Shown: piece after piece, positions 45,686 through 53,807 of the stretch
Layout of the letters: each line of letters starts with the position of its first letter
How positions within the stretch are numbered: position 1 is the stretch's first letter
Source: Panacagrimonas sp965216805
Lineage (GTDB): Bacteria; Pseudomonadota; Gammaproteobacteria; Nevskiales; Nevskiaceae
Assembly (NCBI RefSeq): GCF_965216805.1
Contig: NZ_CBDCGN010000003.1
Location: 1,612,001 to 1,676,000, forward strand
Length of the DNA stretch: 64,000 nt
Direction: 5' to 3'
Translations under genes and position numbers: made by a program
The notes under the pieces: generated by a model
Databases searched by the model: none
Told to the model about the DNA's origin: nothing
What the model saw: the letters and a program-made list of their open reading frames with translations, nothing else

Positions 45686-47857
45686 TCAGGCGATGGCCGC
45701 GGTCGTCAACCGCACCGCGAGCCCGTTGAGCGCTGCATTGCCGGAGACGGGGTCGGTTTCGAGCTGATCGGTCAGGTCGTTCAGGCTCACCCCTGCGTGG
45801 GCCTGCGCGATGTGCAGGCGCGTGCCGTCGCGATGATGGCCCCAACCGTGGGGCAGCGACACCACACCGGGCATCATGGCGGCGCTGATCTGCACCCGCA
45901 CCTGCAGACTGCCGACGCGACTGTGCACCTGCGCGAGGTCGCCGTCGCTCAAGGCATGGCGCTGCGCGTCGTCGGGATGGATCAGCAGCAGGCAACGATC
46001 TTTGCCTTTCACCAGGCGCTCGGCGTTGTGCATCCAGGAATTGTTGCTGCGCAGATGGCGCCGACCGATCAGCCGCAGTTCGCCGGGTGGGCCGGGCTGC
46101 ACCAGGTGGGCGCGCAGGCGGTCGACGTCGGCAAGCAGTTCGGGGATGTCACAGCGGACGCGCCGGTCGGCGGTGAACAGGCGCGCCGGCAGCGCGGGCT
46201 GGAGCGGGCCCAGATCGAGGCCGTGCGGATGCTGTTTGAGACGGCGCAGCGACAGGCGCTGCGGCTTGCGTGCCCAGGCACCGTAAGGCCCCAGGCGCAG
46301 GCCCAGGTCGATCAGCTGATCGGGCCTGAGCCTTTGCTTGGCCAGCGCGGGAAGCTTGCCGAGCTGCCGGCGCAGTCCCGGCGCCTGCCCGGCATCGAGC
46401 TGCCTGCGATAGGCGCGGGCTAGTCCGTTGAAGATCTGCCAGTCGTGCCGTGCGTGTTCCGGCTTTTCGAACAGCGGCGGCGACCAGCGTGCGGTGTTGC
46501 GTACTGCCAGATGATGGAAGATCAGGTCGTAATGATCGTGCTCGACGGCGCAGGTGGGCGGCAGAATCAGGTGCGCATGGCGGGTGGTCTCGTTGAGGTA
46601 GAAGTCGACCGCAACCATGAACTCGAGGCCGCCGAGCGCGTGTTCGAGCCGACGGCCGCTGGGCGTGGACAACACCGGATTGCCGGCCACGGTGACCAGT
46701 GCGCGTATCTGCCCGTCGCCGGGCGCGAGCATCTCCTCGGCCAGGGCCGCCACCGGCAGTTCGCCGCTGAACTCGGGCAGGCCACGCACCCGCGATTGCC
46801 ACAGGTTGTAGTGCCCCGGGTTGGTCTGGCCCTTGAGCAGATCCACCGCCGGGCTCGTGAACAGGGCACCGCCCGCGCGATCCAGATTGCCGCTGAGCAG
46901 ATTCAGCAGATTGATCGCCCACTGACACAGGCTGCCGTAGGCCTGGGTGGACACGCCCATGCGTCCGTACGCGACGGCCGCTGGCGAGTCCGAAAACTCG
47001 CGCGCAATGCGGCGGATGGTGCCGGGCGCGATGCCGGTGATGGCAGCGACGGACTCGGGCGTGAACGGCTCCACCACAGTTCGGATCGCGTCCACTCCAC
47101 GGGTGAATTCGAGCAGCCGCCCGGGCCGGACTCGATCCTCTTCGAACAGCACTTGCAGCAGCGCGAGCAGCAGCGCAGCGTCGCTGCCGGGCCGGATGAA
47201 GTGATGTTCGTCGGCCACCGCCGCGGTTTCGCTGCGACGCGGATCGATGACCACCATGCGACCGCCGCGTGTCTGCAGCGCCTTCAGGCGGCCGCGAAAA
47301 TCCGGCACTGTCATCAGGCTGCCGTTGGATGCCATGGGATTGGCGCCGAGCACCAGGAAGTGCTGGGTGCGGTCGATGTCGGGGATCGGCAGCAGCAACT
47401 GGTGGCCGAACATCCAGTAGGCCACCAACTGGTGCGGCAACTGGTCCACCGATGTCGCCGAGTAGCGATTGCGCGTCTTCAGCAGGCCCAGGAAATTCTG
47501 CGCATGGGTGAGATTGCCGTAGTTGTGCACCGAAGGATTGCCCTGATACACCGCCACGCTGTTGGCACCATGGGCTTGCCGGACGGCGTAGAGCTGCCGT
47601 GCCGCCAGCGCGTACGCCTCGTCCCAGGCGATCTCCTTCCAGCCCGCGTCGGTGCGGCGCAAGGGCCGGCGCAGGCGGTCCGGATCCTCGTGCAGATCCT
47701 TGAGCGCGACCGCCTTGGGGCACACGTGCCCGCGCGAGAACGGATCGGCGGCGTCGCCGCGCACCGCAACGATGCGCTGATCCTGCACCTTGAACTCAAG
47801 GCCGCAGATGGCCTCGCAAAGATTGCAGGCGCCATAGTGCGTGCGGGCTTCTGACAC
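45686..47857 (-). CDS. Molybdopterin-dependent oxidoreductase (Fe4S4, CISM/formate-DH-like family)
   Basis: The 723-residue protein binds an Fe4S4 cluster through Cys11, Cys14, Cys18 and Cys46 and has the bis-MGD fold: WDEAYALAARQLYAVRQAHGANS, GANPMASNGSLMTVPDF, VIDPRRSETAAVADEH and a C-terminal MGD-binding domain (SWMHNAERLVKGKDR, HPDDAQRHALSDGD, LPHGWGHHRDG). No Tat signal is seen, so it is cytoplasmic. The Mo-ligand region YQGNPSVHNYGN lacks a SeCys and shows no obvious Cys, so the reaction (formate, other oxyanion or hydratase) is unclear. No electron-transfer subunit or chaperone gene is adjacent; a 49-aa Cys-rich gene lies 51 bp upstream on the same strand. Confidence 0.85.
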   Translation of the reverse strand: MSEARTHYGACNLCEAICGLEFKVQDQRIVAVRGDAADPFSRGHVCPKAVALKDLHEDPDRLRRPLRRTDAGWKEIAWDEAYALAARQLYAVRQAHGANSVAVYQGNPSVHNYGNLTHAQNFLGLLKTRNRYSATSVDQLPHQLVAYWMFGHQLLLPIPDIDRTQHFLVLGANPMASNGSLMTVPDFRGRLKALQTRGGRMVVIDPRRSETAAVADEHHFIRPGSDAALLLALLQVLFEEDRVRPGRLLEFTRGVDAIRTVVEPFTPESVAAITGIAPGTIRRIAREFSDSPAAVAYGRMGVSTQAYGSLCQWAINLLNLLSGNLDRAGGALFTSPAVDLLKGQTNPGHYNLWQSRVRGLPEFSGELPVAALAEEMLAPGDGQIRALVTVAGNPVLSTPSGRRLEHALGGLEFMVAVDFYLNETTRHAHLILPPTCAVEHDHYDLIFHHLAVRNTARWSPPLFEKPEHARHDWQIFNGLARAYRRQLDAGQAPGLRRQLGKLPALAKQRLRPDQLIDLGLRLGPYGAWARKPQRLSLRRLKQHPHGLDLGPLQPALPARLFTADRRVRCDIPELLADVDRLRAHLVQPGPPGELRLIGRRHLRSNNSWMHNAERLVKGKDRCLLLIHPDDAQRHALSDGDLAQVHSRVGSLQVRVQISAAMMPGVVSLPHGWGHHRDGTRLHIAQAHAGVSLNDLTDQLETDPVSGNAALNGLAVRLTTAAIA

Positions 47858-47908
47858 GCGATTCTCCCTGGGCGGACGGTTTACGACAGGCTGCGACGCC
47901 GTCTGCGT

Positions 47909-48058
47909 TCAGAGCTTGGGCGGGTTCGATTTCGAGGGTCCGGACTTGGACCGCTCGTCGTCTTTCTTGTAGTCGCCGATCAAACCTTTTGCGGGACAGA
48001 TTCTGAATAGCAGACAGCTGCGGCAGCCGGCTGCCAGCGCGACGGGACACAAGGTCAT
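47909..48058 (-). CDS. Small Cys-rich protein (49 aa), C-x(7)-C-x2-C-x5-C
   Basis: A 50-codon gene encodes MTLCPVALAAGCRSCLLFRI followed by CPAKGLIGDYKKDD and a Lys/Ser/Pro tail. Four Cys at residues 4, 12, 15 and 21 are spaced C-x7-C-x2-C-x5-C, suggestive of a metal or Fe-S site. The ribosome-binding site GGGAGGAAG lies 4 nt before the ATG, among the strongest in the window. A conserved CPVAL...GC..C...CP.K..IGDY pattern is, as I recall, found in small hypothetical proteins of other gammaproteobacteria. It sits 51 bp upstream of the molybdopterin oxidoreductase on the same strand, so it may be its small partner; this is not established. Confidence 0.78.
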   Translation of the reverse strand: MTLCPVALAAGCRSCLLFRICPAKGLIGDYKKDDERSKSGPSKSNPPKL

Positions 48059-48159
48059 GGCTTCCTCCCTGAACCAACGTCTGGGTACGCGAAGTCATCT
48101 GATGCTACGCCGCATGCTTTGACGCCACAATGACGCAGGCTTTCTTGCGAGCAACCGGC

Positions 48160-48609
48160 ATGACCGAAGCTTTCCACTACTACCTGCGCGTGCGTTACGG
48201 CGAATGCGATGCGCAAAAAGTCGTGTTCAACGCACGCTATGGCGATTACGTCGATCTGGCGATCACCGAGTTTCTGCGTGCGCTGGGCTACGGCGACCAG
48301 ATGCAGTCTGCGGAGCTGGACTTTCAGCTGGTCAGGCAGGTCAAGGAGTGGCGCGCACCCGCGCACTACGACGATGTTCTGGAAGCCACAGTCGAGACCC
48401 AGCGGGTCGGCAACACCTCGTTCGCTTTGAGCTGCGAATTTCGGGTGGCGGGACAGGCGCTGGTGTTGTGCAGCGCCGAAACCGTCTACGTGCTGGTGGA
48501 CCACGCCACGCTGAGCAAGAAAGCGGTGCCGCCGGACATGCGCGAGCGCCTGCAACGGGGCGCGCCCGGTGTCCGCGTCGATCACGCCGGACATCTGCCG
48601 CGGGCCTGA
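48160..48609 (+). CDS. 4-hydroxybenzoyl-CoA thioesterase-like hotdog protein
   Basis: The 149-residue hotdog-fold thioesterase carries the YbgC/4HBT signature FHYYLRVRYGECDAQKVVFNARYGDYVD, where the Asp in GECDAQK acts as the catalytic residue that attacks or activates water. It hydrolyses acyl-CoA thioesters; substrate is unknown. An in-frame ATG at 48130 adds ten residues (MTQAFLRATG) before the family start and is the alternative. It is divergent from the Cys-rich gene and convergent with ClsB. Confidence 0.85.
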   Translation: MTEAFHYYLRVRYGECDAQKVVFNARYGDYVDLAITEFLRALGYGDQMQSAELDFQLVRQVKEWRAPAHYDDVLEATVETQRVGNTSFALSCEFRVAGQALVLCSAETVYVLVDHATLSKKAVPPDMRERLQRGAPGVRVDHAGHLPRA

Positions 48610-48633
48610 CCCGCGGGTGGCGGCGCCCGAGCA

Positions 48634-49902
48634 CTATTTGCGCTCGGCGCGCAAGCGTTCGAGCACGTCGGCAGCAGTGGCGACATCGTGGTCCGGTCGG
48701 TCCAGCGTCGCCAGTCTCGGTGTCAGCACCGGCACCAGCCCCGCCAGCCGGGGAAAGTGACGTAACAGGTGATAGCCGACCCAGCGCCAGAGGTGCCAGA
48801 TCGGGTGCCGGTGTGCCACCTCCTCACGAGTGACCCGGCGGCAGTGATCCTGTAGAAGGTTTTCGATGCGTTCGCGCATCGTGGCGGCGAACGCGCGGTC
48901 GCGGATGAACAGATTGGCCTCCAGGTTCAGCGACAGGCTGAACGGGTCCAGGTTGCTGGAACCGACCGTGGCCCAGTGCTCGTCCATCACCGCGATCTTG
49001 GCGTGCGCCGGCCGTTCCATGAACTCCCAGATTTCCACGCCGACGTTGAGCAGGTGGTCGTACAGCGTGGCGCCCGCGAATTTTACGTAAGCCTTGTCCG
49101 GCTCTCCTTGCAGCACCAGACGCACGCGCACGCCGCGCTGCACCGCCTGGCGCAGCGCGCGCAGGAACCGATAGCCCGGAAAGAAGTACGCATTCATCAG
49201 GATGACGTCGCGCTGGGCGTTGCGCAGACCCAGGCGATACATGGCCTCGATCGCCGTGCGATGGTCGTGATTGTCGCGGGTGACGAACAGCACCTGCGCG
49301 TCGGAGCGCGGGGTGTTCCAGCCACGCGGCAACCAGCGCAGCAGGCCGCGCAAGCTGCGACGACGACGCGGTCGGCCGCTGTCCTCCAGCGCAGCACTGC
49401 AGAAGTCGTGGATATCGTTCACCACCGGCCCGCTGACCTTGACCGCATAGTCCTGCTTGGACTTGTCGCCGTGGTAACGCATGTGCTCGTCGGAGTAGTT
49501 GATGCCACCGACATAGGCGATGCGTCCGTCCACCACCACCAGTTTGCGGTGCAGGCGCCGGAACAGATTGGTTTGCAGACCCATGATCGGCGGCAGCGGG
49601 CAGTACACGTGCAGGCGCACCCCGGCCTCGGCAAGAGAAGCGACAAATTCCTGCCCGGGCGGCGTCACCAGGCCCGCCGAACCGTAGCCGTCCACGGCGA
49701 TGTCCACCGACACCCCGCGTCTGGCCGCCGCAATCAACGCGCCATGCAGCTCGCGCCCGACGCGATCGTCCTTCCAGATGAAGGTTTCGACCATCACTTC
49801 GCGCGCGGCACCGGCGATGGCGTCGAACACGCTGGGAAAGTATTCCTCGCCGTTTTCCAGCAACTCGATCCGGTTGCCGCGGGTCCACTGGCGCCCGTTC
49901 AC
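48634..49902 (-). CDS. clsB: Cardiolipin synthase ClsB (phospholipase D family)
   Basis: The 422-residue enzyme has two HKD motifs: HRKLVVVDGRIAYVGGIN in the first half and HAKIAVMDEHWATVGSSNLD in the second. This is the phospholipase D-type ClsB arrangement (E. coli ClsB is 413 residues), which joins two phosphatidylglycerol molecules, or PG and PE, to cardiolipin. The chosen start is the GTG at 49902, which overlaps the upstream stop as GTGA; an in-frame start at 49950 would overlap the EEP gene by 52 nt. Upstream in the operon are an EEP-family protein and a TVP38 membrane protein, as with E. coli ybhP-clsB. Confidence 0.95.
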   Translation of the reverse strand: MNGRQWTRGNRIELLENGEEYFPSVFDAIAGAAREVMVETFIWKDDRVGRELHGALIAAARRGVSVDIAVDGYGSAGLVTPPGQEFVASLAEAGVRLHVYCPLPPIMGLQTNLFRRLHRKLVVVDGRIAYVGGINYSDEHMRYHGDKSKQDYAVKVSGPVVNDIHDFCSAALEDSGRPRRRRSLRGLLRWLPRGWNTPRSDAQVLFVTRDNHDHRTAIEAMYRLGLRNAQRDVILMNAYFFPGYRFLRALRQAVQRGVRVRLVLQGEPDKAYVKFAGATLYDHLLNVGVEIWEFMERPAHAKIAVMDEHWATVGSSNLDPFSLSLNLEANLFIRDRAFAATMRERIENLLQDHCRRVTREEVAHRHPIWHLWRWVGYHLLRHFPRLAGLVPVLTPRLATLDRPDHDVATAADVLERLRAERK

Positions 49903-50612
49903 AGCTGCAGATCCACCATCATCGGCGCGTGATCGGACAGCCGGCTCCACGGCGGCCCGGTCAGCACCTGCGGCTGCTGTGCGGCGACATTGCGTACGTA
50001 GATCCGGTCCAGCCGCAGCAGCGGCAGACGCACAGGAAACGTGCGCGCCGCGCGTCCGAATGCGGTGATGAACACCTCTCGCAGGCCGCTGTCGGCCAGC
50101 ACGTCATGTGCGCTTTCGCGCCAGTCGTTGAAGTCGCCGCCAACGAGCAAGGGCGCGTCGGCCGGCACCTGTTCGCGCATCACCGCACGCATCATCTGCA
50201 GTTGCTCGCGCCGGTGGCGCTCGAACAGTCCCAGATGCACGCAGATGCAATGCAGTGGCTGCGGCCAGTCGGGGACCGCCAGCACACAGTGCAGCAGGCC
50301 GCGCTTTTCGTGCTTGTAGACCGACACGTCGTGGTTGTCGTGATGCGCGATCGGAAACTTCGACAGCAGCGCGTTGCCGTGATGTCCGGCGGGATAGACC
50401 GCGTTCTTGCCATAGGCGTATGCCGACCAAAGAGTGTCGGCCAGGAACTCGTACTGGCTGTGCTCCGGCCAGCGCTCCCAGCGGGTCGAGTGCTCCTTGT
50501 GCTCGCCCAGGACTTCCTGCAACAACACCACGTCCGCATGCGATGCACCGATGGCTTCGCGCAGCTCGTGCAGGACAAAACGACGGTTCAGGGCCGAAAA
50601 TCCCTTGTGCAT
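49899..50612 (-). CDS. YbhP-like endonuclease/exonuclease/phosphatase-family protein
   Basis: The protein matches the EEP fold: QEVLGEHKEHSTRWERWPEHSQYEFLADTLW, KNAVYPAGHHGNALLS, HVHLGLFERHRREQLQ-like CICVHLGL, GGDFNDWRESA and LSDHAPMMVDLQL carry the catalytic residues. It resembles E. coli YbhP, co-transcribed with clsB. The ATG at 50612 begins MHKGFSALNRRF, but the metal-binding Asn of LTLN lies just before it. The reading frame stays open upstream through RIKILTLN, and an ATC at 50633 preceded by GGGAGGG is the best candidate for an earlier, non-ATG start. The true N-terminus is therefore probably about seven or more residues longer. Confidence 0.88.
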   Translation of the reverse strand: MHKGFSALNRRFVLHELREAIGASHADVVLLQEVLGEHKEHSTRWERWPEHSQYEFLADTLWSAYAYGKNAVYPAGHHGNALLSKFPIAHHDNHDVSVYKHEKRGLLHCVLAVPDWPQPLHCICVHLGLFERHRREQLQMMRAVMREQVPADAPLLVGGDFNDWRESAHDVLADSGLREVFITAFGRAARTFPVRLPLLRLDRIYVRNVAAQQPQVLTGPPWSRLSDHAPMMVDLQL

Positions 50613-50700
50613 GTTGAGCGTCAGTATCTTGATGCGACCCTCCCGCAGCGCTGGGTTCGAGTAGGCGTTGGCGGCTGCCGGCGAGCAGCGCGCGATGGAT

Positions 50701-51387
50701 TCAGGTCTCTGCCAGACGCGCCGAGAGTCGACGCTTGATCCACCACGCCAGCATCGCGAAGGCCGCCAGCAGCCCTATCAGTATCCCCACACCCATGGCG
50801 TCCGGTTCCTGAACGACTTCGCGAAGCTGGAAGCCCAGCACCCCCATCGCGATGAGAAACGGCAGCACCCCGCACACCGTTCCGATCAGGAACGTCCATA
50901 CCCCGACGCCGCCAGCGCCAAGCATCAGGTTCACCACCGGATAGGGTGCCACCGGCACCATGCGCAGCATGATCATGCCTGGCAGGCCGCTGCTGCGAAT
51001 GATCTTCAGGGCCTTGTTCAGCCGCTCGCTGTTCAGTCCCTGCAGCGGCCGCGGTCCAAAGCGGCGCCCGACCAGGAATGCCGCCAGTCCGGACAACAGC
51101 GTCCCGTACATGGCGTAGGCGACCCCATACACCGGGCCCAGCGCCAGGATCACCGCCAGATTGAGCGCGATGATGGGAAACAGCAGCGGCGCCGCCACCA
51201 GATACAGCAGGCCCAGGCTCAGCGGGGCCCAGGGTGAGCCCGCCAGCGCGGACAGCTGCGCGGCAATGCGCTCGGGTTGGGTCCATTCGCCGAGCGGCGT
51301 GAAACGCCACAGCGCGAGCAGGCCCGCCACCACAACGAGCGCAGCGGTGATCCAGAAGAGCCCCTTGTGCGTGCGTGAGCCGATCAC
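50701..51387 (-). CDS. TVP38/TMEM64 (DedA-related) membrane protein
   Basis: The 228-residue integral membrane protein has about five to six hydrophobic helices and the VTT-domain pattern: APLLFPIIALNLAVILALGPVYGVAYAMYGTLLSGLAAFLVGRRFG, GLPGMIMLRMVPVAPYPVVNLMLG and GTVCGVLPFLIAMGVLG. VTT proteins are proposed lipid scramblases or transporters that act with phospholipase D-type synthases; some bacteria carry them as fusions with PLD domains. Here it heads an operon with the EEP and ClsB genes on the same strand, supporting a role in phospholipid movement. Confidence 0.92.
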   Translation of the reverse strand: MIGSRTHKGLFWITAALVVVAGLLALWRFTPLGEWTQPERIAAQLSALAGSPWAPLSLGLLYLVAAPLLFPIIALNLAVILALGPVYGVAYAMYGTLLSGLAAFLVGRRFGPRPLQGLNSERLNKALKIIRSSGLPGMIMLRMVPVAPYPVVNLMLGAGGVGVWTFLIGTVCGVLPFLIAMGVLGFQLREVVQEPDAMGVGILIGLLAAFAMLAWWIKRRLSARLAET

Positions 51388-51467
51388 GCGCGCAGTGCGC
51401 TCCGGATTCGAGGGTGACAGCAGGCAGAGGTCATCGGATGGCCGCTTTGGATTCGAATATGCAGGAC

Positions 51468-51956
51468 TCAGTCCCGCACGCTACGTGCCCGGCGCTTGGC
51501 CTTGAGCATAGTGCCGGTGCAGGTGGGCTTGCCGCAGCGGCAGGCCCATAAGGCTTTGAGTCTCGCGGTGTGGCGGATTTCAAGCTTGATGCCGTAGTCG
51601 TAGGTCAGTTCTTCACCACGGGCTACGGGTCGGAGCGTTTCAATGAAGATGCGGTCCTTGGCCGGGTCTGCGCTCGGGTGTTCTTCGATCACCGCCTGGC
51701 AGTTGGGATCGCAACTGTGATTGATCCAGCGGGCATCGTTGCCACGACGGTTGGCGTCGACGATGTAGCTTTCGTTGAGCGTGAACAGGAACGTGTGGCC
51801 GGATTCCACGCTGCCGTCGTACAGCGCATCGGCCTCATCGTGCGAGACCACTTTGCCTCGATACTGGATGACGCGGTGTCCTGCGGGAAGCTTGCGGGCG
51901 GCAAAAACGCCGTTGCCGTGGATCGGCGAACGCCGGACGGTAATGGAACGCAGCAT
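51468..51956 (-). CDS. SET-domain protein-lysine methyltransferase
   Basis: The 162-residue protein is a stand-alone SET domain: RSPIHGNGVFAARKLPAGHRVIQY at the start, NHSCDPNCQAVI in the cofactor-binding pocket, GEELTYDYG with the catalytic Tyr, and a post-SET zinc-binding Cys cluster CRCGKPTCTG near the C-terminus. Such enzymes methylate protein lysines using SAM. Free SET proteins are known in some bacteria; targets here are unknown. An in-frame ATG at 52022 adds 22 residues not typical of the fold. It is flanked by a TVP38-type gene and a flavodoxin gene on the same strand. Confidence 0.92.
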   Translation of the reverse strand: MLRSITVRRSPIHGNGVFAARKLPAGHRVIQYRGKVVSHDEADALYDGSVESGHTFLFTLNESYIVDANRRGNDARWINHSCDPNCQAVIEEHPSADPAKDRIFIETLRPVARGEELTYDYGIKLEIRHTARLKALWACRCGKPTCTGTMLKAKRRARSVRD

Positions 51957-52045
51957 AGAGAGGTCAAGCAAAGAGGGGGCGTGGATTGTCTTGCACCTGT
52001 CGTGCCGATGCACTCCGGACATGCCCGCGGTCGACGCGCGGCGAC

Positions 52046-52504
52046 TCAGAACACACTGAACGCAATACCTGCCGCCAAGGTCTGGCCCAGCTCGCGTGCC
52101 GCCGCCAGGGAATCAGATTCGAGCTCGCCCTTGCAGATCAGCGGCTCTGCCACGCGCTTCCACTGATAGCCGCTGGCGATTCGTTCCAGTGCGCGCACCG
52201 CGCCGCTACCGTCGTTGCCGGCCGATACGAACATCGCGTATGGCAGCCCCACAGTTTTGCCCTCGGCCGGATAGTAGGTGCGATCCAGGAAATCCTTCAC
52301 CGCGCCGGACAGATATCCGAAATTCTCCGGCGAGCCGATCAGCAGGCCGTGTGCCCACAGCAGATCGTCCAAGTCGGCTTCGCCTGCCCGCAGGCAGCGC
52401 AGTTCCACTTCGTCGGCCAGTTCGGCGGCACCCTGGCAGGCCGCGTCGGCCAGTTGCCGGGTGCGCCCGGTCTGGGTGCTGTAGACGATGAGCAGGTGTT
52501 TCAT
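52046..52504 (-). CDS. Flavodoxin/NADPH-dependent FMN reductase family protein
   Basis: The 152-residue flavodoxin-like protein starts MKHLLIVYSTQTGRTRQLADA, the phosphate-binding loop for FMN, and contains GLLIGSPENFGYLSGAVKDFLDRTYY and MFVSAGNDGSGAVRALERI, the other FMN contact regions. It may reduce or carry electrons to a partner or act as an NAD(P)H quinone-type reductase. An upstream in-frame ATG at 52594 would overlap the promoter region of mrp, so the ATG at 52504 is preferred. It is divergent from mrp. Confidence 0.85.
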   Translation of the reverse strand: MKHLLIVYSTQTGRTRQLADAACQGAAELADEVELRCLRAGEADLDDLLWAHGLLIGSPENFGYLSGAVKDFLDRTYYPAEGKTVGLPYAMFVSAGNDGSGAVRALERIASGYQWKRVAEPLICKGELESDSLAAARELGQTLAAGIAFSVF

Positions 52505-52608
52505 CGGGATATTCTTCACGACTGGACGGTAATGGCCAGTGCGCGGGTTGGGCCGTCCCGCCCCAGGGCTTAGACTGCCCGACCCTTTCGCCAACGAGTT
52601 TCGCTGCG

Positions 52609-53691
52609 ATGTCCGATCTCACACCCGACGCCATCCGTGCCGCCCTGCAGGATCACCTTGATCCGGTGATCGGCAAGAGTCTGCTGGAGGCCGAGGTGAT
52701 ACGCGAGGTGCAGGTTCGCAACGGCATCGCGCAGGTGCAGATCGAACTGGGCTTTCCGGCGGCGGGTTATCGCGAGCAATTGGGCGAATCCATCCGCGGC
52801 ACCTTGCGCACCAAGCTAGGGGTAGAGGCGCAGGTACAGGTTGGCTGGAGCATTCGCAGCCAGTCGGTGCAGGGTCAGTTGCAGCCCATCGCGGGCGTCA
52901 GGAACGTGATCGCGGTGGCCTCCGGCAAGGGCGGCGTGGGGAAGTCCACCGTGTCCGTCAATCTGGCGCTGGCGCTGCTGGCGGAAGGCGCCCGCGTCGG
53001 CATTCTGGATGCGGACATTTATGGGCCTAGCCAGCCGCGCATGCTGGGGACCACCGAAAAGCCGCGTTCGCCGGACGGCAAGGTCATGCTGCCGATCGAA
53101 GCGCTGGGCCTGCAGGCAATGAGCATCGGCTTTCTGATCGACGAGGATCAGCCGATGATCTGGCGCGGCCCGATGGCCACGCAGGGCTTGATGCAACTGG
53201 TGTTCGAAACCCGCTGGCAGGATCTGGACTATCTCATCGTGGACCTGCCGCCGGGCACCGGCGACATTCAGCTCACCCTGTCGCAGCGCATACCCGTGTC
53301 CGGCGCGGTGGTGGTGACCACGCCGCAGGACATCGCCCTCATCGACGCCAGGAAAGGCCTGCAGATGTTTCGCAAGGTCGAAGTGCCGATCCTGGGGCTG
53401 GTGGAGAACATGAGTTTCTTCTGCTGCCCCAACTGCGGGCATCGCAGCGAAATTTTCGGTGCCGGTGGCGGCGACCGCATGAGCGAGCAGTACGGTGTGG
53501 AGGTGCTGGGACGCATCCCGCTGGACGGCCGTATCCGCGAACAGGCCGACGGCGGCAGGCCCACGGTGGCGGCCGAACCGGAGTCGCAGATGTCGGCGAT
53601 CTATCGTGACATCGCACGCCGCGCAGCAGCGCGTCTGGCCCATGGCGGGCTGGGCGAGGACTTCCCGCAGATCAGCATCGCTGACGACTGA
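52609..53691 (+). CDS. Iron-sulfur cluster carrier ATPase Mrp/ApbC
   Basis: The 360-residue protein has an N-terminal DUF59-like (MIP18) domain (about 1-85) and a P-loop NTPase domain with the deviant Walker A VASGKGGVGKSTVSVN (from about residue 104), DLPPGTGDIQLTL, and the CxxC motif CPNCG near 271-275, through which two monomers share an Fe-S cluster. It carries Fe-S clusters to target proteins. Length matches E. coli Mrp (369). A TAGACT -10-like hexamer lies at 52571-52576. Confidence 0.95.
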   Translation: MSDLTPDAIRAALQDHLDPVIGKSLLEAEVIREVQVRNGIAQVQIELGFPAAGYREQLGESIRGTLRTKLGVEAQVQVGWSIRSQSVQGQLQPIAGVRNVIAVASGKGGVGKSTVSVNLALALLAEGARVGILDADIYGPSQPRMLGTTEKPRSPDGKVMLPIEALGLQAMSIGFLIDEDQPMIWRGPMATQGLMQLVFETRWQDLDYLIVDLPPGTGDIQLTLSQRIPVSGAVVVTTPQDIALIDARKGLQMFRKVEVPILGLVENMSFFCCPNCGHRSEIFGAGGGDRMSEQYGVEVLGRIPLDGRIREQADGGRPTVAAEPESQMSAIYRDIARRAAARLAHGGLGEDFPQISIADD

Positions 53692-53710
53692 GAAGGCGTT
53701 GCCGGGTTGA

Positions 53711-53786
53711 GGTGGGATGCGCACTGCGGTGGCACCTTGAAGCCACCGGCGCGTGGTTCAAGCTGCAACTGCAGGCGCATCCCACC
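53711..53786. repeat. Nested inverted repeat between mrp and the lipoprotein gene
   Basis: Outer 12-bp arms GGTGGGATGCGC (53711-53722) and GCGCATCCCACC (53775-53786) enclose a 6-bp hairpin GGTGGC/GCCACC (53728-53747). It fills the 116-bp gap between two convergent genes. It looks like a REP/BIME-type element and may act as a shared terminator; no T tract is present. Confidence 0.7.
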
Positions 53787-53807
53787 GCCCGTCAAATCGT
53801 CAGGCGC

